A program made the position numbers and the translations under genes. Of a DNA stretch of 39,719 nucleotides, positions 1 through 8,817 are shown one piece after another (position 1 is the first letter of the stretch; the number at the start of each line of letters is the position of its first letter). The notes under the pieces are model-generated. The model searched no databases and was not told the origin of the DNA. It worked only from the letters and a program-made list of their open reading frames with translations. The stretch is taken from contig JAETOL010000022.1 in the NCBI GenBank assembly GCA_021771755.1, positions 1 through 39,719 on the forward strand, written 5' to 3'. Source of the stretch: Lachnospiraceae bacterium (lineage in GTDB: Bacteria; Bacillota; Clostridia; Lachnospirales; Lachnospiraceae).

Positions 1-6
1 TGGTAG

Positions 7-126
7 GGGTATCTCAACAATACAACATATATTCAAAAACTGCTATTTCTTTATGAAAAAAGTAGTGGTTTCACGTACTTAGGGCTAGCCGTCGCGCTAG
101 CGACTTGGTACAATAAGATAAAATAA
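7..126 (+). other. Possible 3' end or remnant of an upstream coding region
   Basis: A frame open from just after a TAG at 4-6 to a TAA at 124-126 would encode about 39 residues, ending in a hydrophobic stretch (FTYLGLAVALATWYNKIK). There is no good start codon or ribosome site, and a strong hairpin follows at once. It could be the tail of a decayed gene, a small membrane peptide, or chance. The stretch also holds a perfect GTCGC-GCTA-GCGAC palindrome. I do not recognise a family. Confidence 0.25.
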
Positions 127-153
127 AAGCAGGATAATCGATTTCCTGCTTTT
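125..153 (+). terminator. Rho-independent terminator upstream of the LysR gene
   Basis: A 10-bp perfect stem (AAAAGCAGGA / TCCTGCTTTT, 125-134 with 144-153) encloses a 9-nt loop and ends in a T-run. It would stop transcription entering from the left, so the LysR gene at 174 probably has its own weak promoter or relies on read-through. The arms are A-rich and T-rich, so it could work in both directions. Confidence 0.7.
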
Positions 154-173
154 CAGAAAGAGAGGAGTTTATT

Positions 174-1151
174 ATGGATTTACGCCAGATTGAATATATC
201 GTACAGATTGCCGAAGAAAATAATATTACGCGGGCAGCAGAAAAGCTTTATATCACCCAGTCAGCCTTGAACCAGCAGCTTCTGAAGCTTGAAAAAGAGC
301 TTGGAGTTCCTCTTTTCCATCGTTCCAGAACAGATTGGCATCCCACCAAGGCAGGTGAAATCTATCTGAAAACAGCCCGCCAGATGCTGCAGATGAAAAA
401 AGATACTTATTACAGAATTCATGATCTTGTCAATATCCAGAAAGGGCAGCTTTCTGTTGGCTTTACTCCCGGCCGCGGCATTACCATGTTTTCCCATGTA
501 TATCCTAAGTTTCACAGACTCCATCCCAATATTACCGTAACGCCTGTCGAGCTCAGTGTGCAGAAGCAGCAGGCGCACCTTTTATCAGGTAATCTGGATC
601 TGGGCTTTGTAACACTTGTGCCTTCTCAGCAAAAGGCCTCCCTGCATTACATTCCTCTGGCAGAAGAAAGAATCCTTGCCGCAGTTCCTATCCGGCATCC
701 GATAGCCACTCCCCTGGATGAAAAGCCTTCCGAGGCCAAAGCTTCTGACCCATCTCCGGTTCCTTCATGCAGCAAAGATCCTCAGGATTTCACTGAGCTT
801 CGTGTACTGGATCTCCATCTGCTTCGGGAAGAACCTTTTGTATTGATCTACCATGAGTCTACGTTGCGGCAGCTTACCGATCACATTTTTCAAAAAGCCG
901 GATTTATTCCCCAGGCGCTTTTTGAAACCTCCAATAACGCTGCCATTGCAACTATGGTCAGCGCTGAAATGTGCTGCGGTCTGATACCGGAATATTATGC
1001 CAGAAAAAACAAGGAGGGCATCCGGTACTTTACGCTGCCGGATCATCCCTCCTGGAATATTATGGCCTGCTGCCACAAAAACCGTTATATCAGCCAGGCC
1101 GCCAGAGATTTCATTTCCCTGGCTCAGGACTTTTTTCTTTCCTCCATATAA
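174..1151 (+). CDS. LysR-family transcriptional regulator
   Basis: This 325-residue DNA-binding regulator has a LysR winged helix-turn-helix at residues 1-60 (NITRAAEKLYITQSALNQQL, then LEKELGVPLFHRS), followed by a two-lobed effector domain. The family binds as tetramers and responds to small metabolites. It is longer than the usual ~300 residues because of a hydrophilic Pro/Ser/Lys-rich insert at about 176-210 inside the effector domain. The start follows a good site (GAGAGGAG) at a normal distance. Its last 28 bp overlap the convergent 3' end of the damaged GltD-like gene. The effector cannot be told from sequence; nearby hydroxyacid and redox genes are candidate targets, by position only. 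Confidence 0.93.
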   Translation: MDLRQIEYIVQIAEENNITRAAEKLYITQSALNQQLLKLEKELGVPLFHRSRTDWHPTKAGEIYLKTARQMLQMKKDTYYRIHDLVNIQKGQLSVGFTPGRGITMFSHVYPKFHRLHPNITVTPVELSVQKQQAHLLSGNLDLGFVTLVPSQQKASLHYIPLAEERILAAVPIRHPIATPLDEKPSEAKASDPSPVPSCSKDPQDFTELRVLDLHLLREEPFVLIYHESTLRQLTDHIFQKAGFIPQALFETSNNAAIATMVSAEMCCGLIPEYYARKNKEGIRYFTLPDHPSWNIMACCHKNRYISQAARDFISLAQDFFLSSI

Positions 1152-2214
1152 CGTATCATAGCTCTGGCTGTTTTTTTTGCTTCCTCCACAGCATGAACCA
1201 CTGTTTTTGATCCTGTAACAACATCCCCTGCAGCAAAAACTCCCTCTCTTGTTGTCATATGGGAATCGTCCACGATCAGAAGCCCCTTGTCTGATCCTTC
1301 CAGTCCTACTGTCGTACGGATCAGACGGTTTCTTGGTCCCTGGCTTATGGCAATAATGGTAGAATCTGCCTCCACCTGCTCTTCTCCTTCTTCATATCCA
1401 ATAACCTTATTATTCTCATCAAGAACAGAGGTTTTAAATACCGGACCTTTTTCTGTAATTCTTTCTATTGCCTTTCCAAATACAAATTCTGCACCGTCCA
1501 GCTCTGCATACGCCATCTCATGTGAGCTTGCTGCCACATGCCTGCCTCTGGCATACAGAGTAACCTGATGCGTTCCGTTTCGAAGCGCTGTTCTGGCCAC
1601 ATCCATTGCCGCATTTCCCATTCCCTTGCATATCCGTCCCGAAGAAGATCTTCAATGGTCAGAGTTGTGCCGATGGCAGTATTTGGTCGGATGCGGATTC
1701 CCATTTCCAGGATTTTTTTCTTGTATCTGTCAAGAATGGTTTTGGGAAGCCGGAATTCCGGAATACCATACTGCATAATCCCGCCGATTTTATTCTGCTG
1801 TTCAAAAATTGTCACGCCATATCCTTCCTGTGCCAGGATCACTGCAACTGTCATTCCTGCAGGACCGGCTCCGATTACTGCCACCTTCTCCTTTTGCTGT
1901 GCCGGAGCAGTTACCTTCATACGGTCCAGATAGGTATCGGAAATATAAGTTTCAATACTGGAAAAATGTACTGGATTTGCTTTCTTTCCAAGAACACAAC
2001 TTCCTGCACACTGCATTTCATGGTTGCACACAATGGAACAGATCAGAGACATGGGATTATTCTGAAAAAGCTCCTGCCCGGCTTCCATTACCCTGTGCTC
2101 CTTAAACATCTGAATAATATGGGGAATCGGTGTATGCACCGGACATCCCTCCATGCACTTCGGTTTTTTACAATTCAGACAGCGATTGGCCTCGTCAATA
2201 ATATGAATTCCCAT
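1124..2214 (-). pseudogene. GltD-like NAD(P)H oxidoreductase, broken by internal deletion and frameshift
   Basis: The intact family is a flavoprotein resembling the glutamate synthase small subunit, with N-terminal Fe-S ligands, FAD fold and NADPH fold. Here the first part has the cysteines (C12, C15, C20, C24, then a second Cys group at 59-73) and FAD motif VIGAGPAGM at about 113-121, and reads to ...IEDLLRDGYA (residue 196, near 1627). It then goes out of frame and ends at 1465. The rest resumes in another frame from KGMGNAAMD at about 1625 and runs to 1124 with the usual GDVVTG near the C terminus. Remaining matched parts total about 360 residues, roughly 50 short of the family. The missing stretch is the end of the FAD domain and the first strand of the NADPH fold. 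Start has a strong AGGAGGAG site, 20 bp after the regulator stop. Confidence 0.85.
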
Positions 2215-2233
2215 AATAATCTCCTCCTGTATT

Positions 2234-4159
2234 TTACCTGCCTTCTATCAGGTCATATTTACTGATTACACCATATTTCTTCATTCTTCTCCAGAGAGTG
2301 GTGGTACTGATTCCCAGCTCTTTTGCCACCGCCGACCTGCTGCCTCTGTATTTTTCCAGAAGTTCAGCCAATTCCGCAGCTTCCGGATGCTGGTAAATAA
2401 CCACTTTTCCATCCTCCTGAATACTTTGCGCATTTGGATAAAGTTCATCCAGAAGGAACTGTACAAAATCTCCTGTAATTGTTTTCTTGGCTGTTGTCAG
2501 CAACATTCTTTCACAGAATGTCTCCAGCTGTAGTTCATTTCCGGGCCATGGAAAGCTCTCCAGAATATCCATGGCATCTTCTGAAATCCTGGGAAATTTT
2601 GCATATCTTCTGGCAAATTTGCCGCGATATTCTTCCACAAGAAAACGAATGTCCTCTTTTCTTTTGCGAAGCGGTGGAATTTCCACTGTAAGTCCGTTCA
2701 AAAGATAAAAAAGGTCTTCCCGGAAAAGCCCCTGACGCACAAGCTCTGCCAGATCTGCCGATGTGGTTGTAATAATCCTGTTATCCAGGGTCTGGCTTCT
2801 TTCCAGATCATTCTGGATCAGATCCTCATAGCGTACAGCCCTGTAAAGGCGGTACTGGCATACCGGGGTCAGTTTTTCAATTTCTGAAATCAGTACCGTA
2901 CCAAAATCACCTATTGCAAGTCCTCCCTTCTGGATACCTACATCTTCTGATAAAGGATTTCCAAAAATACGGTCCAGTTGCATCTGCTCTGACATTCCAC
3001 TGCAGTTAATGGTAACAAAAGGGCCTGTTTTATATGCGCTGTTATTGTGGATGCACTGAGCCAGATATTCTTTTCCGGTTCCTTCTTCCCCCCGGATCAG
3101 AACCGGGCTTTTGGAAAGAGCATACATTCTGGCCAGTTCCACACAATATTCCATTTCTTTTCCTGTTATTCTCATATCTGAGAATCTGGCCTTTGCCACA
3201 TATCCCTTCAGATAATGAGCATGAAGCTCGTCCACATTTCCCTTACGGACAGAAAAATAGCGATAACAACTGATAATCGCTCCACGTATCACCTCCTCAT
3301 ACTGAATAGGTGCCACTGTGATCATAACCGGCGTACCTCCAATATCTGTGGAGGTTGTAAACATATCTCTTCGTCCTTCCAACACGTCATCCACATATTT
3401 CATATCCAGTTCCGGTAAAAATGTACGCAGCTGTTCCCCGCGTATCTTATGAACAGGCTTTCGCAGAACCTCCTCTATCGTCCTGTTGACAATAGTAATT
3501 TCTTTTTCTGTATTAATCTCAAAAATTCCATTGTTGGAATTATCCAACACTGTTTCAAACTGTGCCTCATAAGTTTTTTCCGCCTCTGCGGACATTGCCA
3601 TATGCTCTGCCATAGCAAGGGCAGAACGAATGGATTCTTCCGTAGAATTAATAAAGCAGGCCGGAAACCCTCTTTGTGCCGCAAGTGCATTGACCGTATC
3701 TCCTCCCAGAAGAACGTCCGCCCCCTCATCAATAGCAAGATTAACCTTTTCTGCAGCCTGTTCCATGGAGATCATAAAATAAGTTTTCAAACAGATTCCA
3801 AACAGCTCGTCAAAATATGTGGTGTCACTGAACATACTTTGAAAACCAATCAAAGCAATCTGAGGTCTTTTTTTGTCAGGTACCAGCTTCCTGGCTGCCG
3901 CCACCATAAGGCCTATCTCCTGTCCTGTCAGGATAATCTCTGCTACGGGAATATTGGTGTATTCTCGGATATAAGCCGCCTGCACGCCTCTTGCAACAAT
4001 AATCCCGGCGCCCTGCTCCATAGCTTTTCTGGCTTCATATACAGAATCTGAGGTTTTGATAACTTTCAAAATATCAATAGAAAGATTTTTTTTCCGAATT
4101 ACATTTTTTGCCTGTTCCAGCATATATTCTTTTGGGAGCAGAACTGCGATCTTAGACAT
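2234..4159 (-). CDS. PrpR-N / PAS / AAA+ transcriptional regulator without GAFTGA
   Basis: A 641-residue regulator. Order: PrpR N-terminal sensor domain (about 1-170), PAS domain (195-300), sigma-54-type AAA+ domain (325-560) and a Fis-type helix-turn-helix at 605-632 (AVAKELGISTTTLWRRM). Walker A is present (GEEGTGKE, 357-364). The loop that should carry GAFTGA reads IFGNPLSEDVGIQKGG, and Walker B is GTVLISEI rather than GTLFLDEI. Classical sigma-54 activation therefore looks unlikely; a TyrR-like role at sigma-70 promoters is possible. The start at 4159 was chosen because AAGGAG lies just upstream; an in-frame extension to 4210 has no such site. PrpR-N domains sense small carboxylic acids in known members; the flanking GarR-type gene fits a hydroxyacid signal. 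Confidence 0.9.
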   Translation of the reverse strand: MSKIAVLLPKEYMLEQAKNVIRKKNLSIDILKVIKTSDSVYEARKAMEQGAGIIVARGVQAAYIREYTNIPVAEIILTGQEIGLMVAAARKLVPDKKRPQIALIGFQSMFSDTTYFDELFGICLKTYFMISMEQAAEKVNLAIDEGADVLLGGDTVNALAAQRGFPACFINSTEESIRSALAMAEHMAMSAEAEKTYEAQFETVLDNSNNGIFEINTEKEITIVNRTIEEVLRKPVHKIRGEQLRTFLPELDMKYVDDVLEGRRDMFTTSTDIGGTPVMITVAPIQYEEVIRGAIISCYRYFSVRKGNVDELHAHYLKGYVAKARFSDMRITGKEMEYCVELARMYALSKSPVLIRGEEGTGKEYLAQCIHNNSAYKTGPFVTINCSGMSEQMQLDRIFGNPLSEDVGIQKGGLAIGDFGTVLISEIEKLTPVCQYRLYRAVRYEDLIQNDLERSQTLDNRIITTTSADLAELVRQGLFREDLFYLLNGLTVEIPPLRKRKEDIRFLVEEYRGKFARRYAKFPRISEDAMDILESFPWPGNELQLETFCERMLLTTAKKTITGDFVQFLLDELYPNAQSIQEDGKVVIYQHPEAAELAELLEKYRGSRSAVAKELGISTTTLWRRMKKYGVISKYDLIEGR

Positions 4160-4207
4160 CTCATATCTCCTTTTCTCACTTTCTTCCCTTATCCGACTAT
4201 AACAAAA

Positions 4208-4246
4208 CATCCCCAGACAGGCTCATGGCTTACCTGACCGGGGATG
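4208..4246 (-). terminator. Terminator after the garR-like gene
   Basis: CATCCCC (4208-4214) pairs with GGGGATG (4240-4246), and the stem extends inward through a GACAGG/CCTG segment. On the minus strand it is followed by TTTTGTTAT. It lies between the garR-like gene and the regulator gene, so the two are probably mostly separate transcripts despite sharing orientation. Confidence 0.7.
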
Positions 4247-4266
4247 CAGCAAACGAGTACTCGGAT

Positions 4267-5160
4267 TTAACTGTTTTTCCGCTCTACAAGAACATTGGAA
4301 ATCTTTTCATAATATTTCACAATGCTGCTGTGATCTTCTTTTTCATGTCCGTCGGCCTTTAAAGACTGCATGATTTCCATCAGCTCTGCTGTCAAAGGAA
4401 GAGCTGCATTTACTGCATGACCGGCATTCAGCGCATTATTCAGATCCTTTATATGAAGTTCGATACGAAATCCCGGTTTAAAATTACGATCCATCATCAT
4501 AGGAGCTTTTGCATCAAGGACCGTAGAGCCTGCAAGACCTCCCCGGATAGCCTGGTAAACAAGCTGAGGATCTGTACCCGCTTTTGTTGCCAGAGTCAGA
4601 GCTTCGGAAACTGCTGCAATATTAACAGCTACAATAATCTGGTTTGCCAGTTTTGCCACATTTCCTGATCCAATGGGTCCTACATAAACAACAGAACCAG
4701 CCATATCCATCATCAAATCATAATATCTGTCAAAAATTTCTTTTTTACCTCCCACCATTACGGAAATCGTTCCGTCAATAGCCTTCGGTTCTCCTCCAGA
4801 TACCGGCGCATCCAACATTTCAATTCCTTTTTCAGAAAGTCCGGCTGCAATAGCCTTGCTTTCAGTAGGATCAATGGAACTCATATCAATGAGAACTGTT
4901 CCTTCTTTTGCTCCTTCAAGAATCCCGCCTTTGCCAAGGGCAACCTCTCTGACCTGCGGAGAGTTGGGGAGCATGGTAATAATCACATCCACTTCCTGAG
5001 CTACTTCTCTTCCATTATGAACAGCCTTTGCGCCAAGATCTTCCATTTCCTTTAATGTATTCGGGTTATGGGTGGTAACTACAAGTTCATGGCCTGCCTT
5101 CATCAAGTTTTTACACATGGGTTTTCCCATGATTCCAAGTCCGATAAATCCAACCTTCAT
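4267..5160 (-). CDS. garR: 3-hydroxyisobutyrate / tartronate semialdehyde reductase family dehydrogenase
   Basis: This 297-residue beta-hydroxyacid dehydrogenase is closest in look to 2-hydroxy-3-oxopropionate (tartronate semialdehyde) reductase GarR, which reduces tartronate semialdehyde to glycerate with NAD(P)H. Visible marks are the Rossmann motif GLGIMG (7-12), the substrate motif DAPVSGG (117-123), the catalytic lysine K170 in GNVAKLANQ and N173. Length is normal. The start is preceded by an AGGAGGTAAG-type site. It has its own terminator downstream. The regulator next to it may control it. The exact substrate (tartronate semialdehyde, hydroxyisobutyrate or succinic semialdehyde) cannot be fixed from motifs alone. 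Confidence 0.88.
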   Translation of the reverse strand: MKVGFIGLGIMGKPMCKNLMKAGHELVVTTHNPNTLKEMEDLGAKAVHNGREVAQEVDVIITMLPNSPQVREVALGKGGILEGAKEGTVLIDMSSIDPTESKAIAAGLSEKGIEMLDAPVSGGEPKAIDGTISVMVGGKKEIFDRYYDLMMDMAGSVVYVGPIGSGNVAKLANQIIVAVNIAAVSEALTLATKAGTDPQLVYQAIRGGLAGSTVLDAKAPMMMDRNFKPGFRIELHIKDLNNALNAGHAVNAALPLTAELMEIMQSLKADGHEKEDHSSIVKYYEKISNVLVERKNS

Positions 5161-5453
5161 GTTCTTACCTCCTGATTTCCAAAAATCCTGTTTCTGTATT
5201 TCATACCTCTTTGTTTTTGACTGTCCCTATTATAAATGATTCCACAGAGAATTTCTATTGACAAAAAAGTCAAAATCTAAAAACATTTTTATATTATTAT
5301 ACTTTCATTTCATATTATGAAATATTTCTTTCATCTTTTTGCATTATCATACATTGTATTTTATATAAATAATATTTTCCTGCAGAATAAACACTGTAAG
5401 CGGTAGAACCTCTCGGAATATCTGTATATAGTCACTACCAAGACTACAAAAAA
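5161..5453 (-). promoter_or_regulatory. AT-rich upstream region of the garR-like gene with a TATAAT -10 but weak -35
   Basis: This gap of nearly 300 bp holds no gene. On the minus strand a TATAAT lies at 5229-5234, about 70 bp before the garR-like start, but nothing near TTGACA sits 16-18 bp further up. A short inverted repeat, TTGAC-N5-GTCAA, lies about 35 bp upstream of the -10. A weak -35 with a nearby repeat fits a promoter that needs an activator, possibly the PrpR-like regulator. I see no TGGCAC-N5-TTGC sigma-54 signal. Confidence 0.4.
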
Positions 5454-5492
5454 AGATCTCCACACTCTTTTGAGTATGAAGATCTATTTTTT
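5454..5492 (-). terminator. Bidirectional terminator after the coiled-coil NlpC/P60 gene
   Basis: A 14-bp stem (5454-5467 with 5472-5485, two G-U type positions) with a TTTT loop is flanked by A-runs on the left and T-runs on the right, so it can work on both strands. On the minus strand it ends the hydrolase gene at 5531. Confidence 0.8.
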
Positions 5493-5530
5493 ATTATCTT
5501 AACTAAATGATACCGATGTTTCTTTTTGGA

Positions 5531-6925
5531 CTACACAAGACGTCTTACAGACAGAATTGTTCTGTATGTAGCGTCATTACTGATCTTAATGCCATCTCTG
5601 GAGTTGGATGCATGTACAATCTTTCCATCTCCCATATAAATAGCCACATGACCGCCATAGCAAATCAAATCTCCCGGCTGTGCATCTGCATAGGATACTT
5701 CTGTACCTGCATTCTGCTGCTCATAAGAAGTTCTTGGAAGACTTACTCCAAAGTTTGCATAAACACTCTGTACGAAACCAGAACAGTCAGCACCATTTGT
5801 CAGGCTTGTACCGCCCCAGACATATGGATTTCCTACAAACTGTGTTGCAAAATCTACAACTGAAGAACCGGAACCGGATCCTGAAGAAGATCCTGAGCTC
5901 TCATATTCGTCCGGATCTACAGTATTGTCACTATCGATAACATTACCATACTCATCATATTCAACTTCACCGTCATCCTCTGAGCTTCCATTATCCTCAG
6001 TCAGAATTTCATCCGGATCAATTACATTGCCATTTTCATCATATACTACATCACCGTTCTCTGCTGCATCCTCAGGATCGATTTCATTTCCCTCTTCATC
6101 ATATACGGTGGTTTCTTCCTGCTGCTCTGCCTCCTGACGCGCTGCCTCTTCTGCTGCTGCAAGTTCAGCCTGACGTCTGGCTTCCTCTTCTGCTGCGATT
6201 CTTTCTGCTTCCAGGCGCTCAATCTCTGCCTGCTGCTGCTGAATCAGAGCAGTATATTCATTTGCCATCTGCTGTGCATATGCGATTTCATTATCATAAT
6301 TTGCAGATGTTGCTTTTCTCTCGTCAATCGCAATCTGAAGGTTCACAGATTCCGCTTCATATTCCTGCTTCATTCCTTCCAGTTCCGCTTTTTCCTGCTG
6401 GTACTGGTTGCCGAGCTGTGTTACCTGATCAATTGTATTTACGTATTTTTCCAGACTCTGTCTGTCATAATCGTACATTTTCTGAGTATACTCAGCTTTT
6501 GTAAGAAGTTCGGAAAGGTTCTCTGCATTAACCATCATCTGGAACCATGCATCATTTCCGCCTTTTTCATATAAGTACTGGATACGCTGTTTCATTGCTG
6601 CATACTGTTTATCTTTTGCATTCTGAGCTTTCTGAAGATCAGACTGTGTCTGCTGGATATCAGCTTCTTTATTACTGATATCTCCTTCCAGAGTCTGAAT
6701 GGAGACCATGACATTTACAAGATTAGCATCCAATGCTGCAATTTCATTCTGGAGCTGCTCTTTCGCTGCGTAAAACTGATCGATCTGTGCATAAGTTGCA
6801 TCAAGCTGTGCGCTTGTCCATGCCTGCTCCTCTCTCAGTTCTTCCTCTCTGGAAGCACTTACTGTAGCAACCTGCGTTCCCATCATCATAACTGCTAACA
6901 TCAGACATACAATACGTTTTTTCAT
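5531..6925 (-). CDS. Secreted coiled-coil NlpC/P60 peptidoglycan hydrolase
   Basis: A 464-residue secreted cell-wall endopeptidase of the PcsB/CwlO type. A signal peptide ends near VSAS (about residue 25). Residues 30-265 are a long coiled coil rich in Gln/Glu/Ala, the usual autoinhibitory or FtsEX-contacting part in this family. An acidic linker follows with three copies of YDExGNxID, then a Ser/Gly linker. The C-terminal NlpC/P60 domain has catalytic C381 (ADCSGF), H426 (GGHVAIYMG) and H438 (KIVHAS), and should cut D-Glu-diaminopimelate bonds in stem peptides. The start is ATG 6925, with AGAGGTGA six bases upstream; an upstream in-frame GTG lies inside that site. Single-gene unit with its own terminator. 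Confidence 0.93.
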   Translation of the reverse strand: MKKRIVCLMLAVMMMGTQVATVSASREEELREEQAWTSAQLDATYAQIDQFYAAKEQLQNEIAALDANLVNVMVSIQTLEGDISNKEADIQQTQSDLQKAQNAKDKQYAAMKQRIQYLYEKGGNDAWFQMMVNAENLSELLTKAEYTQKMYDYDRQSLEKYVNTIDQVTQLGNQYQQEKAELEGMKQEYEAESVNLQIAIDERKATSANYDNEIAYAQQMANEYTALIQQQQAEIERLEAERIAAEEEARRQAELAAAEEAARQEAEQQEETTVYDEEGNEIDPEDAAENGDVVYDENGNVIDPDEILTEDNGSSEDDGEVEYDEYGNVIDSDNTVDPDEYESSGSSSGSGSGSSVVDFATQFVGNPYVWGGTSLTNGADCSGFVQSVYANFGVSLPRTSYEQQNAGTEVSYADAQPGDLICYGGHVAIYMGDGKIVHASNSRDGIKISNDATYRTILSVRRLV

Positions 6926-7081
6926 GTTTCTCACCTCTTATAATTAACAACTTTTGTAACATTTGTGAAATATCTTTCTCAAGTTCTTTTACATATTAAC
7001 ACATGATTACAGGGATTGCAAGTGTTAATTGATTAAAAGTTTAAAATTTTGTAATATTTATTAATGATTGCGCAACAGTAA

Positions 7082-7123
7082 CGGGGAGCCACTTCCAATA
7101 GGAAATGCTCCCCGCTGTTTTTT
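7082..7123 (+). terminator. Strong hairpin with a T-run only in the + direction
   Basis: An 8-bp GC-rich stem CGGGGAGC/GCTCCCCG (7082-7089 with 7107-7114) with an inner extension is followed on the plus strand by CTGTTTTTT. No plus-strand gene lies just upstream. On the minus strand it directly follows the choline-binding hydrolase gene, but its 3' side there has no T-run. It may still cap that transcript, or stop antisense RNA. Confidence 0.5.
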
Positions 7124-7149
7124 ATAAGGGTAAAGTTTTTAAATCATGA

Positions 7150-8787
7150 TCAGCGGAACAGATCGGCGAGTATCTGATCTGCTGTTTTGTATCGGTATCC
7201 GTTTGGATCGCTGAGCGTATTAGTACTCCATCTAAAATAGTTACCTCTTCGAATATAAGCGCCTGAAGATGTATGATAGAAGGAAGCGCCCATCTTCTGA
7301 TAGCCTGGATAACGAGCCATATATTTCTGTGCGAGTGCAATCGCCTGACTTGAATAATTGCCGCTTGGTGTAGGTGTTCCTGCGATCTGTACTCCGGCAT
7401 TTGGTGTAGAATGAAGGATCACCGCACTCTTATCACTGCACTGACCTAAAATAATCCAGGTATGATTTTCATCATATCCAATATCTCCCGGATAAAGTTT
7501 ATATCCTGTTTTGCTGAGATAGTTCTGATTATAAATATTTCCCCAGCCTTTTGACTTATAAAGTCCTCCGATCTCGCCGGAAACAACGGTATAACCGGAG
7601 CCCTGTCCGGATTTTGACTGCATCACCTGATATGTAGACCAGCCTACATAACCGGAGCAGTCCAGACCTTTCGCACGATTCGTTTCGCTGAGATCATTAT
7701 AATTCTTATAATTATAGCTGCTGTTCTGACTATTATAGAAAGATGTCCACTTGGAACTGATTCCTTTACGTGTCGCATCACTCCAGCTGTGTCCGCCGCC
7801 CCACATATACAGAGTTCTTCCTACCGGCTGAAGCGCACCAAGAAGGTAGTTTTTAACCGTTCTCTGTGCGGTCGGCGTGGAGATATCCGGCTGCTCGCCA
7901 TTTTCCTGAGATGAAATCAGATATCCCTCTGAGTCAAACGTATAGGTAACATCTCCGATTGTCAGATTTCCGGTAACCATCACAAAGGTTTCAGGATCAT
8001 AATATCTTTTCTTTCCGGATTCCGTTACCCAGCCGCCCTTGGCAATGCCGGAATTTTTGTCAAAATAGTACCATTTTCCATTCACTCGTTTATGTCCCTT
8101 GAACATAATTCCGTTTGAAGGATAAAAATATCTTTTTTCACCCTTGGACGTAGTAAGCCATCCAGTAGCCATACGATAGGTACCTCCGCGGAAATATCTG
8201 ACATTTCCATTGGCTGCTGTCAGAAATCCCTGTTTGGCTGCACCTGTTTTTCCGTCAAAATAATAGGAATAGCTTCCGATCTTCTTCAGACCCTTATACA
8301 TAATTCCGTTACTGGTGTTAAAATACCATTTTTCATTTTTGGCATTTTTCATCCAGCCTTTTGCCATACGATAGGTTCCCGGCTGGAAGTATCTGACATT
8401 TCCATTCGCTGCTTTCAAGAATCCGGTTTTTGCCCAGCCAGTGCTTCCGTCAAAATAGTAATAATAACCGCTTACTTTTGTAAGCCCTACTTTCATGGCA
8501 CCTGTACGGGAATCAAAATATCTGCATCTTCCATTGCTGATCTTATACCAGCCTTTATACATTACGCCGGTCTTTGCATTAAAATAATATTTACTCTTGC
8601 CTAATGTCAGCCAGCCCTTTACTTTTTTTCCATTTTGGTAATAATATGTTTTTCCGTCTACAGTTCGGAAGCCGTTTACTGCCGCCTGAGCCTCTACCGT
8701 AGTAGAATGCATGGCAAAACCGGCTGCAAATAGCATGAGTCCCAGTAACAAGCCCCAACATTTCCACCGTTTGCATACCTTCTTCAT
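7150..8787 (-). CDS. Choline-binding-repeat NlpC/P60-type cell-wall hydrolase
   Basis: A 545-residue secreted protein. It has a signal peptide (cleavage near VEAQA, about residue 34), then about eleven aromatic- and Gly-rich cell-wall-binding repeats (residues 38-292; units such as GYYYYFDGSTGWAKTG and NGNVRYFQPGTYRMAKGW). Such repeats bind choline on teichoic acids or glucans. The C-terminal half is an NlpC/P60-like cysteine peptidase with GLDCSGY, a His in DENHTWIILG and a second His in ILHSTPNAG. A conserved tail follows to residue 545. A consensus promoter and a WalR-type box lie upstream, so control by cell-wall stress is plausible. The binding ligand and exact bond cut are inferred from family only. 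Confidence 0.9.
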   Translation of the reverse strand: MKKVCKRWKCWGLLLGLMLFAAGFAMHSTTVEAQAAVNGFRTVDGKTYYYQNGKKVKGWLTLGKSKYYFNAKTGVMYKGWYKISNGRCRYFDSRTGAMKVGLTKVSGYYYYFDGSTGWAKTGFLKAANGNVRYFQPGTYRMAKGWMKNAKNEKWYFNTSNGIMYKGLKKIGSYSYYFDGKTGAAKQGFLTAANGNVRYFRGGTYRMATGWLTTSKGEKRYFYPSNGIMFKGHKRVNGKWYYFDKNSGIAKGGWVTESGKKRYYDPETFVMVTGNLTIGDVTYTFDSEGYLISSQENGEQPDISTPTAQRTVKNYLLGALQPVGRTLYMWGGGHSWSDATRKGISSKWTSFYNSQNSSYNYKNYNDLSETNRAKGLDCSGYVGWSTYQVMQSKSGQGSGYTVVSGEIGGLYKSKGWGNIYNQNYLSKTGYKLYPGDIGYDENHTWIILGQCSDKSAVILHSTPNAGVQIAGTPTPSGNYSSQAIALAQKYMARYPGYQKMGASFYHTSSGAYIRRGNYFRWSTNTLSDPNGYRYKTADQILADLFR

Positions 8788-8817
8788 AAACTTTCCCTCT
8801 TCTTTACTTCTATAATC

